From assembly GCA_030429545.1 (NCBI GenBank), contig JAUIFF010000001.1, positions 779,599 through 843,598 on the forward strand: 64,000 nucleotides of DNA, given 5' to 3'. This document shows positions 16,101 to 24,345 of the stretch, piece by piece. Both the position numbers and the translations under genes were made by a program. Source of the stretch: Polyangia bacterium (GTDB lineage Bacteria; Myxococcota_A; Polyangia; Nannocystales; Nannocystaceae). The notes beneath the pieces are model-generated. The model was not told the DNA's origin and ran no database searches. It worked only from the letters and a program-made list of their open reading frames with translations. How positions within the stretch are numbered: the stretch's first letter is position 1; each line of letters starts with the position of its first letter.

Positions 16101-18240
16101 CGGACTCGAGTCGGGTGACTACATCTACTTATCCTCGGCATGCTCGCATATTCTGATCATTCGATTAAGCCTCGGCGACCCCCTTGATGCGCTCTCCGAC
16201 CAGGCTGATGAGTTTCTCGAGCTCATGGAACGTACCCGGGTTGCCTCATCCATTGCCTCCCAACGGGTCGCAAGGCAACTGATTGCAGCACTTCGTGGCA
16301 AGACCCTTGCCCCCCATCGCCTCGCCGATGAATCATTCGACGAGGATGTATTTATCGCTACCTGTGAAGCGAAAGGGCGGACCTTCGCGCTGCATTGGTA
16401 TGCGACCGTCTCCCTGTACTTGGCCGTGTTGTATGGTCGGCTCGATCGGGCGCGGGAGCTTCTCGACCGTTTTGGTGACGCGATTCGCGGTAACTACGTA
16501 TTTTACTTTGCCACCGAGTTTGCCACCTACGCCTGCCTCGCCCTATTTGACCTCGCTACTGCCGCCACTTCGGCCGACGAGCGGGAGGCTTTACTTGTCC
16601 AAATCGATGTCTACCGCCGGCAGGTCGAGCATTGGGCGGAAGCTTGCGAGGCGAACTACGGTTCCATGGCCCAACTTCTCGCCGCTGAAATGGCCAGTGT
16701 TCGTGGTGACGAGTCGGATGCGCTTGCTGGCTACGATGCCGCCCTTGCCAGCGCGCGGGCCCAGGGCCTGAGCTCGCGCGAAGCCCTGATTTGCGAGCGT
16801 GCAGCTGCGTACCATCAACGTCGTCATCGCAACCAGCTCGCCCAAGTACTCCGCCGCGAAGCCTCCGATGCTTACCAGCTTTGGGGGGCAAGTCGCCGTG
16901 TCGCCGTACTCCAAGAATCCCTGGCTAGGCGCGAAGCTCCCCCCAAGATCACCGACGTTACGACCGCAGACCTCGATCTTCGCAGCATTCTTCAGGCATC
17001 ACAGGTACTGTCATCGACCCTGCGATTTGAAGACTTGCTGCGCACGGTGATGCGGATCGTCGCCCTGACCGGGTCGGCAACCCGGGCCGCGCTGATCCTC
17101 GATGACGAGGACCAGGGTCTGCACGTTGCCGCCACCTCCCAGGCGCAAGGGCCCCTGGAGGCGGGGCCCAAGCACCACCGCCTCGACTCCGAGGCCGACA
17201 CCCCGGTAACCGCGATTCGACTCGCCTTTCGGACTCGTCGCCAAATTGTCCTTGATGCGCGCGAGCACGGGCAGTTACGCGACCATGACACCTATCTTGC
17301 GAGGGTGCAGCCGCGCTCCGCACTGTGTGTACCTTTGGTGTTTCAAAGCCGTGTACTCGGCGTTTTGTACCTCGAGCATCGGACCACCACGGGGGTTTTT
17401 ACACCCACGCGCCGCGAGGCTCTCGAGATGCTCGCATCCCAGATTGCAATCTCCCTGGAGCACGCCAACATGTACGCGAATGTCGAGCGTGCGCGCGAGC
17501 AAGCAGAAGCCGCCAACCGGGCCAAGAGTACCTTCCTCGCAACCATGAGCCACGAGCTGCGAACGCCTTTGAACTCGATTCTCGGCTACACAGAGCTCAT
17601 CCTAGAGGAGTCGGCGGAGCGTGGTGAAACCGAGTCCCACGAAGATCTTAACCGGGTCCTTCGGGCAGGTGAACACCTGCTCGAAGTTATTAGTGACATT
17701 CTCGACCTCTCAAAGATCGAGGCGGAGCGGATCGAGTTGATGGTCGCCGAGTTCTCGGTGCGCGACCTGCTTGAAGGCGTGGTCGAGGCGACCGCTCCGG
17801 CGGTTTCTGGCAATGGCAACACCTTTATCTTTGATCCGCCAGCTGATCTTGGCACCATGCATTCAGACCAGCTACGCCTGCGCCAAATCCTGCTTAACCT
17901 CCTGAGTAACGCCGCGAAGTTTACCCGTCATGGCACCATCACCCTCGGTGCAGCCCGGGTTGGCCAACGCATCCGCTTTGTTGTGCAGGATACAGGCATT
18001 GGTATCACCGCCGTGGACCTCGAACGAATTTTCGATGCATTTGCACAGGTTGATGGGTCTGCGACCCGCCGATTTGGTGGCACCGGGCTCGGGCTCACCA
18101 TCAGCCAGAGGCTCGCCATGCTCATGGGTGGGGGCATCACTGTCGACAGCAAGCTCGGAAAGGGGTCCCGGTTTACGGTTGAGCTCCCCACCCAAATTCC
18201 ATCTACTCACCAGGAACAATCGGAGAAGCAGCAGTCATGA
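13177..18240 (+). CDS. Hybrid pseudokinase / AAA ATPase / GAF / histidine kinase
   Basis: A 1687-residue cytoplasmic signalling protein. Residues 1-270 have a Ser/Thr kinase fold, but the catalytic loop is HGGLYPGS (residues 120-127) instead of HRDxKxxN, the DFG position reads TEF (139-141), and the VAIK lysine appears to be Arg. The domain is therefore probably a pseudokinase. Residues 280-600 form an AAA/STAND-like ATPase (Walker A GSAGAGKSS near 304-312; Walker B FLDDMQW). About 600-1260 is a helical TPR-like region, about 1265-1430 a GAF domain, then a coiled coil, HisKA with H1459 in MSHELRTPL, and HATPase (NAAKFT, DTGIG, GGTGLGL). No receiver domain is fused. The stop overlaps the GST start (ATGA). 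The layout matches large hybrid kinases of myxobacteria and cyanobacteria. Confidence 0.9.
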   Translation: MCAATVVELLHASTLWRLERSSSRDGGTKFLVRRPRSDSAARRAELRHEFGIRGRLPQGVALYPRAIERRDAGIVLLYDDFPGQPLAARKTLRWQPDAVEAFARNAAEALATLHHAGVIHGGLYPGSILVADDGAIRFTEFTAAGVVSQATVVDETSRIGAELAYVAPEQTGRMNRPIDQRCDLYALGVILYELLSGAPPFVSADPLELIHSHMTAKPPPLHGDNTRSRRLIAVIQRLLAKEPADRFADANQLLAALSDGEQIHDATATLRLPGTLYGREQEKIQLRDAFAQVSNGVCVLALVSGSAGAGKSSLVFETLRPVGAVEGLFVAGTCDPLRRGAPFAAIFDVARGLIQYVLTLDNTDVEQWRTRMEQGMGPFLPVLTTVVVDAIALFGELEEPPPLPPADAQRRLERTLQRFITAFARAQRPLIVFLDDMQWVDAASLRLIESLLYDAAGLHLLIVGAYRNEAVAPRHRLTAFIERSQQLPTTPIEVRLGPLDEVNIRALLHDTLGFGKVDSLVDELVLRTGGNPLFVREFLRFLDRQRLLHYDTRRAAWELRSLSSAVLPDSVAELLGAELRQLPVQTQRVLQHAACIGMYFDTQALAELVGWSTAELRDALAPALELDLLVAEDPGHLGSNLRFLHDRIRQEAFAPLDHADRGKIHAAIGRRLLAHSGDYASLDDAALFDLVDHLNSGAGYLDEQERQLLIRLNLAAARRAKASATYQVARALLRIACKLADGAKPVGTNFDVRAELIECEHLAGDNAHALQLLDAFEPEVEDLVARLRLADLRVILGVSAGETDRALAAGRRALAAAGVHIPESAEACRLAVAKELATIEAFLERVPLQERISAPAVANPVIRATLTLLADMLAPANMLHPQLYSLINTTQIRLSIEHGHTDVSAYTYAVFGYFLATAMGRYEQAEAFGRFALELNEALANAAARCRIRFVFATYAHFFRPLSAVLNDLNVALADGLESGDYIYLSSACSHILIIRLSLGDPLDALSDQADEFLELMERTRVASSIASQRVARQLIAALRGKTLAPHRLADESFDEDVFIATCEAKGRTFALHWYATVSLYLAVLYGRLDRARELLDRFGDAIRGNYVFYFATEFATYACLALFDLATAATSADEREALLVQIDVYRRQVEHWAEACEANYGSMAQLLAAEMASVRGDESDALAGYDAALASARAQGLSSREALICERAAAYHQRRHRNQLAQVLRREASDAYQLWGASRRVAVLQESLARREAPPKITDVTTADLDLRSILQASQVLSSTLRFEDLLRTVMRIVALTGSATRAALILDDEDQGLHVAATSQAQGPLEAGPKHHRLDSEADTPVTAIRLAFRTRRQIVLDAREHGQLRDHDTYLARVQPRSALCVPLVFQSRVLGVLYLEHRTTTGVFTPTRREALEMLASQIAISLEHANMYANVERAREQAEAANRAKSTFLATMSHELRTPLNSILGYTELILEESAERGETESHEDLNRVLRAGEHLLEVISDILDLSKIEAERIELMVAEFSVRDLLEGVVEATAPAVSGNGNTFIFDPPADLGTMHSDQLRLRQILLNLLSNAAKFTRHGTITLGAARVGQRIRFVVQDTGIGITAVDLERIFDAFAQVDGSATRRFGGTGLGLTISQRLAMLMGGGITVDSKLGKGSRFTVELPTQIPSTHQEQSEKQQS

Positions 18241-18854
18241 CCAAACTTTACTATGCACCCAAAACTTCTGCCTTTCGTTGTCGCTGGATGCTCGAAGAGC
18301 TCGGCACCGAGTTTGAGCTAGTGACAATCGACCTCGCCAAGGGCGAGCACAAAGCCCCCGAGTACATTGCAAATGTCCATCCCTGTGGCCAGGTTCCGGC
18401 GCTGGTGGTCGAAGGTGCAACCTACATTGAGTCGGCCGCGATTGTCCTGTTTCTCGCCGACCGTGACCCTGAAGCTCGGTTTTCGCCCCAACTCACGGAC
18501 CCCGCCCGCGGGAACTACCTACAATGGAGTTTCTTCTCCATGACCGACCTCTATAACTCGGTTCACCCGATCTATGTTCGCCATTTTTTCGGCGGCGCGG
18601 CAGCGAGTGACGAGGAACGGGCGGCGTTTGAGAAGGTCGTTGGACTTACCGACGACACCCTTCGCAAGGGCCCGTTCCTGCTTGGTGAGCGCTTCTCCGC
18701 GGCCGACGTGATTTTCGGTGGTGTTTTAGTTTGGGCCGAGGATTGTGGTCTGTTGCGGGACCGTCAACCGCAGGCTGCCTACCTCGCCCGTCTGCGTGCG
18801 CGACCCGCATTTGCCCGCGCGCACGGCGTTGAAGCCCCCGAAGCCGCGTCCTAG
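18237..18854 (+). CDS. Glutathione S-transferase
   Basis: The 205-residue protein has an N-terminal thioredoxin-fold domain (KLYYAPKTSAFRCRWMLEELG, then cis-Pro in GQVPALVVEG and the ESAAI glutathione-binding turn) and an all-helical C-terminal domain containing GERFSAADVIFGG. It conjugates or reduces electrophiles with glutathione in the cytoplasm. Its ATG overlaps the stop of the giant hybrid kinase by 4 bp, so the two are translationally coupled, an unusual pairing that may link the sensor to redox or electrophile stress. Confidence 0.92.
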   Translation: MTKLYYAPKTSAFRCRWMLEELGTEFELVTIDLAKGEHKAPEYIANVHPCGQVPALVVEGATYIESAAIVLFLADRDPEARFSPQLTDPARGNYLQWSFFSMTDLYNSVHPIYVRHFFGGAAASDEERAAFEKVVGLTDDTLRKGPFLLGERFSAADVIFGGVLVWAEDCGLLRDRQPQAAYLARLRARPAFARAHGVEAPEAAS

Positions 18855-18937
18855 TTCGTTTCGCCCGTAGACCACACCCATCCCCCCGACGCCGAGTGCC
18901 TGCCTTGCGATCGGGGTTGAGAGTTCGCCCGGTGGTA
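18855..18937 (-). pseudogene. Possible remnant of a Ser/Thr kinase glycine loop
   Basis: On the minus strand a short stretch reads LPPGELSTPIARQALGVGGM followed by GVVYG. LGxGGMGVVY is the glycine-rich loop of myxobacterial Ser/Thr kinases. Nothing kinase-like continues downstream, where the frame enters the antisense of the GST gene. It is best explained as a decayed fragment, though chance similarity cannot be excluded for so short a match. Confidence 0.35.
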
Positions 18938-19158
18938 AAGTGGGGCCATCACGGCGAGGCCCCGACCAGCGCGGCGGTAAAATCCGATCAAAAAGTAGGC
19001 TGCCAGGCCCGAGGTTGTGCCCCGCGACGGCTCCTGTACGGTTGGTTTTAGCCCAGTAGAGCCCGAGCGGGGCAGGGGGCAAGGCACGAAGCGCCCTGCA
19101 CCTGTGATTGTGCTCGAACCTCGAATTCCTGCGGTGTTCGTGCCAAGCTGGCGACGGC

Positions 19159-20436
19159 ATGGATCGGATCGAACGCCTGACCAACTGGGACCGGCGCCTC
19201 GTGGAGGCGGCCAAGGATGTCAAAGTACTCAGCGCGATAGCCTGGCCCGAAGGTCTGGTCGAACGCTTTGTCGCGGGTGCGGAGCGCGGGGAGCCGCAGC
19301 TGCCACAGCCTCCGCAACCCACAAAGTCGTTGCTCTCACAGCAGCAAGCACTCGAGCAACTCGCCCGCGAGATCGATCGCGGCGATCCGGCCGGTCGCTT
19401 TTTGGCCGACACCGCCGAGAGCTATGCCCTGGCGGCGCGGTTGCTGTCGTCTGCGGGCACACCCGAGTTTCGCGCGGTGTCACTGGCCCTTTACGGTGCA
19501 CCCAAGGATGTTCCCGTTGGACAGTCGCTGTGTCCGCTCGAGGCAGCCGGCGACCTCATTGCCCAAAGCGAGGCTCTCAAGGCCGCAGGCGCCGTGTTGG
19601 ACAAGGATGTGTGCCTGACACCAGAGTATGTGCGTGACGAGCTCTCCCGGCGCTTTGGCGGGTTTTTTGCGGCCGAAGACAACGTCGCCGTGGAGATTGA
19701 TCCCGGACTTGCGTCGAAGGCCGCGGCAGGTGCCCGACGGGTGAGGATCCGTGCTGCAACCTGTTTTAGTGACGCCGACGTCGAGCAGCTGGTGCAGCAC
19801 GAGGGGTTTGTCCACTCGGCCACGGCGCTCAACGGCAGGCGACAACCGGTGCTCACGGCTCTGGGGTTGAGCTCGCCACGCACAACCTTCACCCAGGAGG
19901 GGATTGCGACCTTTGCCGAACTCGCCACGCGGGCGATCGACCTCGACCGTCTGCGGCGGATTGCGATTCGCATCGAGGCGGTCGAGCTGGCGTTGTCGGG
20001 GGCCGACTACATCGAGGTTTACCGGCATGTGCAAAGTCGCGGCCAGTCACCCATCGAAAGTGCTCAAACTGCCATGCGAGTGTTTCGCGGAGGCGATGTT
20101 CGGGGCGGCGTGGCGTTTACCAAAGATGTTGTCTACCTCAACGGATTACTTGCTGTGTCAACGTTTTTACGTGCCGCGGTTCGTGAGCATCGAGTCGACT
20201 TGATCGACATGTTGTTTATCGGTCGACTGACCCTCGGCGATACGATTGCCCTCGAAGAGCCGCGTGCCCAGGGGTTGGTCGCGCCTGCGCGGTATGTACC
20301 GGCATGGGCACGCAATCTGCCGACATTGACTGCATACCTCGCGTTTGGTCTGATCGCCGCACGGATCGATATGGATACCGTGAGTGTCGAAGCACTCGCC
20401 AGCGGCACCGAGCGTTCGGCGCACGGAGCTACGTGA
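19159..20436 (+). CDS. DUF1704 / QEGLA-motif putative metallopeptidase (MATCAP family)
   Basis: The 425-residue protein carries the two signatures of DUF1704. The first is an HExxxH zinc motif (HEGFVH, residues 214-219) followed by SATALNGRRQP. The second is a TQEGIA motif (245-250) matching the QEGLA glutamate. The mid region also contains LGLSSPRTTFT before QEG. Bacterial members are annotated only as flavohaemoglobin expression-modulating QEGLA proteins. Animal members (MATCAP) are zinc peptidases that remove the C-terminal tyrosine of alpha-tubulin, as I recall. Tubulin-like genes lie about 7 kb downstream, but neither product ends in Tyr, so a functional link is only a hypothesis. It converges on the serine hydrolase gene with 12 bp between stops. 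Confidence 0.85.
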   Translation: MDRIERLTNWDRRLVEAAKDVKVLSAIAWPEGLVERFVAGAERGEPQLPQPPQPTKSLLSQQQALEQLAREIDRGDPAGRFLADTAESYALAARLLSSAGTPEFRAVSLALYGAPKDVPVGQSLCPLEAAGDLIAQSEALKAAGAVLDKDVCLTPEYVRDELSRRFGGFFAAEDNVAVEIDPGLASKAAAGARRVRIRAATCFSDADVEQLVQHEGFVHSATALNGRRQPVLTALGLSSPRTTFTQEGIATFAELATRAIDLDRLRRIAIRIEAVELALSGADYIEVYRHVQSRGQSPIESAQTAMRVFRGGDVRGGVAFTKDVVYLNGLLAVSTFLRAAVREHRVDLIDMLFIGRLTLGDTIALEEPRAQGLVAPARYVPAWARNLPTLTAYLAFGLIAARIDMDTVSVEALASGTERSAHGAT

Positions 20437-20448
20437 CCTGTCGACGGC

Positions 20449-21882
20449 TCAGACCGACGGTTGGTCGCGCACGTCGACAACCTTTCGGCCCGTATATGCA
20501 ATGGCGAGGCGAACCACAGCCCAAACGACACCGGTCACAGCCGAGGCGACCATCACCCCGGCGAGGTCTGGCGAAAAGCGGTACAGCGTGTGGAGCGAAA
20601 CACCAAAAAGCTGCGGCATCAAGTCAAAAAATACCCAGGCCATCCCAAGGGTTGTGCACAGTGGAAACCACAGGCTAAACAGGCCAAAGGCACCCGATTT
20701 GGCACGCAACCTCGCCCGCTGCCGCCACGCCCAATAGGTGCTGAACACGAACACCAGCGGCAACAAACACAGGCTCACGAACAGGAGTTTTTGCGACCAC
20801 CGGCTGCCCTCACCCGTGTACTCGCGGCCGAGCGCTTGGGCGGTGATGGCATTGCGCAACTGTAGGGTTTCGCCAAACCCAATGCCACTACCCGCATTGG
20901 CCAAGACAACCACGCCCCGGCGCTCACCTGGAATCATGGTAGCGAGCGTCTCAAACCCCGGGCTGGCCCCGGCGTGCCACACACTTTGCTCGTCACGATC
21001 GATAAACCAGCCAAACCCATAAAACGGCGAGGAGGTGCTGGCGGGGCGGAACATCAAAGCCTTGCCCTCGGCGCTGAGAATGTCATCCTCACCGTTGCAC
21101 ATCACCGACATATAGCGGGCGAGGTCGGGTGCACTGGCGACGATGCCCCCCTGGGGGGCAGTGCCGCGATCGGTCCGGTTGTGTGGCAGGGGCCGCTTGC
21201 CGCCAAACCACGGCAGGTGGCCGGTCGCCATTGCCGGGTGTTGTTGGCCATCGGCGACAAAACTGTGACCCATGCCCACTGGCTCGAGAATGTTGCGGGT
21301 GACATAGGTCTGATAGGATTGCCCGCTCAAAACCTCGATGAGACGGCCGAGAATTTCGTAGTTGGTATTGGAGTATTCCCACCGCGACCCGGGTGTATAT
21401 GCAGGTTTTAGTTTGGCTATCCGGTCGAGCCCGCGTGCGAGTACGTCCCCGTCGGCAAACATCTCGCGCGCCGCGTTGCCCTGACGGGTCGAAAAACCGC
21501 TGGTGTGGCTCAACAATTGACGGACTGTGATCGCGCCAGCGGGCCGATCTACGAGGATTTTGAGGTACTGTGAGATGTCGCTGTCGAGCTCGACCAACCC
21601 CGCCTCCACCAACTGCATCACGGCCAGGGCGGTAAAGCTTTTAGAGATCGAACCGGTCAAAAATGGCGTGTCGTCGGTGACCGGGTTGTCGCTGCCGAGC
21701 CGCACAACACCGCGTGAGCCGACCTGTGTAACCTTGCCATCGGTCACCACAGCATAGGCCAGGCCTGGCACCCCGGAGGTTGACATTTCGCGGGCAATCA
21801 AGCTTTCGAGCGAGTTCGCGGGCGCAGCCGCGTACAGAGTTGAGCTGAGTCCGAGGACCAAAAACGCTGAAAGTCGCTGCAC
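20449..21882 (-). CDS. Serine beta-lactamase-like hydrolase with C-terminal membrane domain
   Basis: About 477 residues. A signal peptide (LSAFLVLGLSSTLYAAA) is followed by a class C beta-lactamase/esterase fold. Catalytic motifs are SISK in FLTGSISKSFTA, YSN in WEYSNTNY, and HAG in VWHAGASPGF. The last 130 residues contain four hydrophobic helices, so the hydrolase domain is anchored outside the cytoplasmic membrane. Such proteins act as D-aminopeptidases, esterases or penicillin-binding-like enzymes; the substrate is unclear. The GTG at 21882 gives a normal signal peptide. The frame is open upstream, but that part has no signal or similarity. Confidence 0.85.
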   Translation of the reverse strand: MQRLSAFLVLGLSSTLYAAAPANSLESLIAREMSTSGVPGLAYAVVTDGKVTQVGSRGVVRLGSDNPVTDDTPFLTGSISKSFTALAVMQLVEAGLVELDSDISQYLKILVDRPAGAITVRQLLSHTSGFSTRQGNAAREMFADGDVLARGLDRIAKLKPAYTPGSRWEYSNTNYEILGRLIEVLSGQSYQTYVTRNILEPVGMGHSFVADGQQHPAMATGHLPWFGGKRPLPHNRTDRGTAPQGGIVASAPDLARYMSVMCNGEDDILSAEGKALMFRPASTSSPFYGFGWFIDRDEQSVWHAGASPGFETLATMIPGERRGVVVLANAGSGIGFGETLQLRNAITAQALGREYTGEGSRWSQKLLFVSLCLLPLVFVFSTYWAWRQRARLRAKSGAFGLFSLWFPLCTTLGMAWVFFDLMPQLFGVSLHTLYRFSPDLAGVMVASAVTGVVWAVVRLAIAYTGRKVVDVRDQPSV

Positions 21883-22166
21883 ATGACCCGGTACCACGAG
21901 CGGGCGAGATTGTGCACATAAATCTCGACCCTGGCACCTGGCGATCTCTCTGGGCCTAGCTAGCGCTGTACCATGAACGTACCGATGGTGCGGCCAACCT
22001 CTCGTTGGCGACGCTTCGGGGGGCAGGGTTATCCGGAGTTGTGCGGTGTCGTGGTGGTCATCGGAGTTGCGCACGACGCTGGTACTGAATGTCCTCAGTG
22101 CGATGGCTTGCGTGGTCCTCTCTCCATCTCATGGTGCACTTGCTGGCGAGCGCGAGTTTGATATCG
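21883..22166. other. Intergenic region between divergent hydrolase and VWA lipoprotein genes
   Basis: No gene is supported here. It should carry divergent promoters. A palindrome at 22167-22184 is listed separately. Confidence 0.45.
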
Positions 22167-22184
22167 ACCACCGATATCGGTGGT
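22167..22184. promoter_or_regulatory. 18-bp perfect palindrome, candidate operator
   Basis: ACCACCGATATCGGTGGT is a perfect uninterrupted 18-bp palindrome about 100 bp before the VWA lipoprotein start. The symmetry suits a homodimeric regulator. No regulator gene is adjacent. Confidence 0.45.
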
Positions 22185-22280
22185 GGCTTGGTCTCCGCAG
22201 TTTCGCAATTTGCTGTTGTTGCCTCTACCCGGTAACTCATTTAACATGACCTTTTGAACATGTTTGAATATGGGGGCAAG

Positions 22281-23570
22281 ATGCGACAGGTTAGCTGGTT
22301 TGCGACGGGAACAATTACGTTGATGATGCTTGGCTGCGGCGGTGGTCAGTCACCGGCGACCGAAACTGGTTCAGACACGGGGACGGGTACCGGGACGACG
22401 ACCGAAGGGACAGACTCAACAGGCACCGCTTCGGACAGCTCATCGAGCGACAGCACAGCGGGGTCCGAGAGCAACTCCGAAACCGGGACGGTGACTACAG
22501 ATCCGACGACGGAGGGGCCAACGACGGAGGAGCCAACGACAGAAGAGCCTACCACAGAAACCACCGAAGGTTCGTGCCTAGGAGGAATGGGCAACTTCGA
22601 ATTCGACGTTGAGGTCATTCCCAGCAATGTCGTGCTCATTGTCGACAAGTCGGGCTCGATGGTCAATCCCGATAACAACTGGGATCACGACGGCGACGAT
22701 GCCGACGACGACGGCTTCAACGATGAGATACCCAATCAGATGGCGACCCCCAAGGTTTCGCGATGGTTTAGTGTTCACGGGACTGTCAACTCGATCGCGG
22801 CAACGTTCGAGGCGACTATGAAAATCGGTGTACAACTGTTTCCTTCCGTCGATGCAATCACAGTTCTCGGTGCCGAGGCATGTTTGGTCGATAGCCCCCC
22901 CGAGGTCCCGGCGGAGTTGTTTAATACCCAGACAATCCTCAATACGATCCCTGCTGCCGACGATACCAGTATGGAAGGGGCAACACCGATGCGTGAGGCG
23001 GTGATCAGCGCCCACGACTACCTAGGCTCCCTTGAGATGAGTGGTGCCGATGCAATGATCTTGATTACCGATGGCGCGCCCAACTGCTCGCCCGATGCAG
23101 AGACCGACATGGACCTGCTCTACTACGATGAGGGAGTCGTGACCGCGGTCGCCAATGCCCACGCCGACGGTGTTACGACCTTCGTCGTCGGCGTGGATAT
23201 CAAAAACGAAGTGGATAACAACGGGATCAATCCCTACGAGGTTTGCAACGATCTTGCCGTCGCCGGCGGCACGCCCCTGGAGGGGGTTGAGAAGTTTTAC
23301 AACACACAAAACCAAAACGAGCTGACCCAGGCGCTCGAGGGAATTTCCGGGCAGTTGGTTGACTGTACATTACACTTGGATGAGCCGCCGCCTGCCGACG
23401 TGCTGATCGAAGTCACGGTCGACAATGTCGAGTTTGGGGAGGTGGTCGATTGCGACAACGGCAACGGCTGGCAGCTGTCCCCCGACATGTTGGACCTTGA
23501 GCTGTGCGGCGAGGCCTGTACGGCATTTCAACAAAATGGCGCTGCGAACATCAACTACGTGTGCGAGTAG
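22281..23570 (+). CDS. VWA-domain lipoprotein with Ser/Thr-rich linker
   Basis: The 429-residue protein has a lipobox signal (FATGTITLMMLGC), a roughly 80-residue linker almost entirely of Ser, Thr, Gly and Glu including TTEEP repeats, and then a von Willebrand factor A domain. The MIDAS motif DKSGSM (DxSxS) is intact, with MEGATPM and LITDGAPNC completing the metal site. An acidic insertion DHDGDDADDDGFND may bind calcium. It is predicted to sit on the outer surface and bind a protein ligand in a metal-dependent way. The ATG at 22281 has a GGGGGCAAG ribosome-binding stretch. Such proteins are typical of Nannocystineae. Confidence 0.87.
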   Translation: MRQVSWFATGTITLMMLGCGGGQSPATETGSDTGTGTGTTTEGTDSTGTASDSSSSDSTAGSESNSETGTVTTDPTTEGPTTEEPTTEEPTTETTEGSCLGGMGNFEFDVEVIPSNVVLIVDKSGSMVNPDNNWDHDGDDADDDGFNDEIPNQMATPKVSRWFSVHGTVNSIAATFEATMKIGVQLFPSVDAITVLGAEACLVDSPPEVPAELFNTQTILNTIPAADDTSMEGATPMREAVISAHDYLGSLEMSGADAMILITDGAPNCSPDAETDMDLLYYDEGVVTAVANAHADGVTTFVVGVDIKNEVDNNGINPYEVCNDLAVAGGTPLEGVEKFYNTQNQNELTQALEGISGQLVDCTLHLDEPPPADVLIEVTVDNVEFGEVVDCDNGNGWQLSPDMLDLELCGEACTAFQQNGAANINYVCE

Positions 23571-23615
23571 ACTGCCGACGTCGCGTCACCGGGGGCGTGT
23601 GCATACGCCTGTGGT

Positions 23616-23975
23616 TTAGCGCATCACCTCGCCCTGCAGCGGTTGTGGAGCATATCGCGGCATTTTTGTAGGTCGCCCTTGTCGGGGGTTGCCGTAGAGG
23701 GTTTGCTGATGCGTGTTCAGATTTTGTTGCATACGCATGTAGTGCTCTAGGATTGCACCGTAGAGCCGTTGCACAAGTTGTGGATCAACTCAGCGCGGTG
23801 TGCTGCTTCGGTGAGCTTGTCGAGCAACTGCCGCTCGCGTTCGGGGTCGTGTACGCCCGCGCCGCTTGTGAGCACCGACCTCCCGCACGAGGGCGAGACG
23901 GTATGCGAGTGCGAGTACGATCTTTTGGTCGAGGGTATCGAGTTGGGTGCGAATATCCTGAAGTTGTAGCTGCAT
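23616..23975 (-). pseudogene. Chorismate mutase (AroQ-type) disrupted by two frameshifts
   Basis: Three consecutive segments on the minus strand reconstruct one AroQ-fold chorismate mutase of about 119 residues. Frame 1, from ATG 23975: QDIRTQLDTLDQKIVLALAY and LVREVGAHK. Frame 2: GAGVHDPERERQLLDKL. Frame 1 again, directly after a TGA: VDPQLVQRLYGAILEHYMRM. A one-base insertion near 23868 and a one-base deletion near 23790 explain this, and they cancel. With the two bases corrected the product has the usual Arg/Lys active-site positions and a Pro/Gln-rich tail ending at TAA 23616. It is either a recent pseudogene or has two sequencing errors. Confidence 0.75.
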
Positions 23976-24242
23976 GGATCTGTCCGTCGCGAATCGGCGA
24001 CGACCCAAACCACGCGATGTCTGTCTGCCACTTGGCAGATGGGAAATGCTGCGCCCCGCGTGTGCGCAAATAGATGGGCGACGAGGCGCAGATAAACGGC
24101 ACAAACAGGGACAGCAACCGGTCAGTCACCGGGGAGCCAACCTGGAGGAGATGACGAGTGCTTCGACATGGTCTCGTCGCGTCGTTCGCGGACCACGACA
24201 GGGTGAGGTCGGGCAACATTTCGTCAACATCGTATTTGCGCG
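23976..24242. other. Intergenic region upstream of the AT-rich block
   Basis: Divergent spacer between the chorismate mutase remnant and the Cys-rich lipoprotein gene. The frames here are antisense or out-of-frame extensions without family resemblance. Confidence 0.4.
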
Positions 24243-24335
24243 ATTTTAATACATTGTGTCGAAAGTGAGCTTTAAAATAAATATTATAAATTTTAAAACT
24301 AAAATTTTTTGTTCGTTATGTTATTTAATTTGTGG
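24243..24335 (+). promoter_or_regulatory. Very AT-rich promoter region of the Cys-rich lipoprotein gene
   Basis: In an otherwise GC-rich sequence this roughly 90-bp block is almost entirely A/T, with runs such as AAATAAATATTATAAATTTT. It ends 10 bp before the lipoprotein ATG (GGAG ribosome-binding site at 24334-24337). It probably acts as an UP-element or H-NS-like silencer target and core promoter. Confidence 0.55.
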
Positions 24336-24345
24336 AGATGGACCT

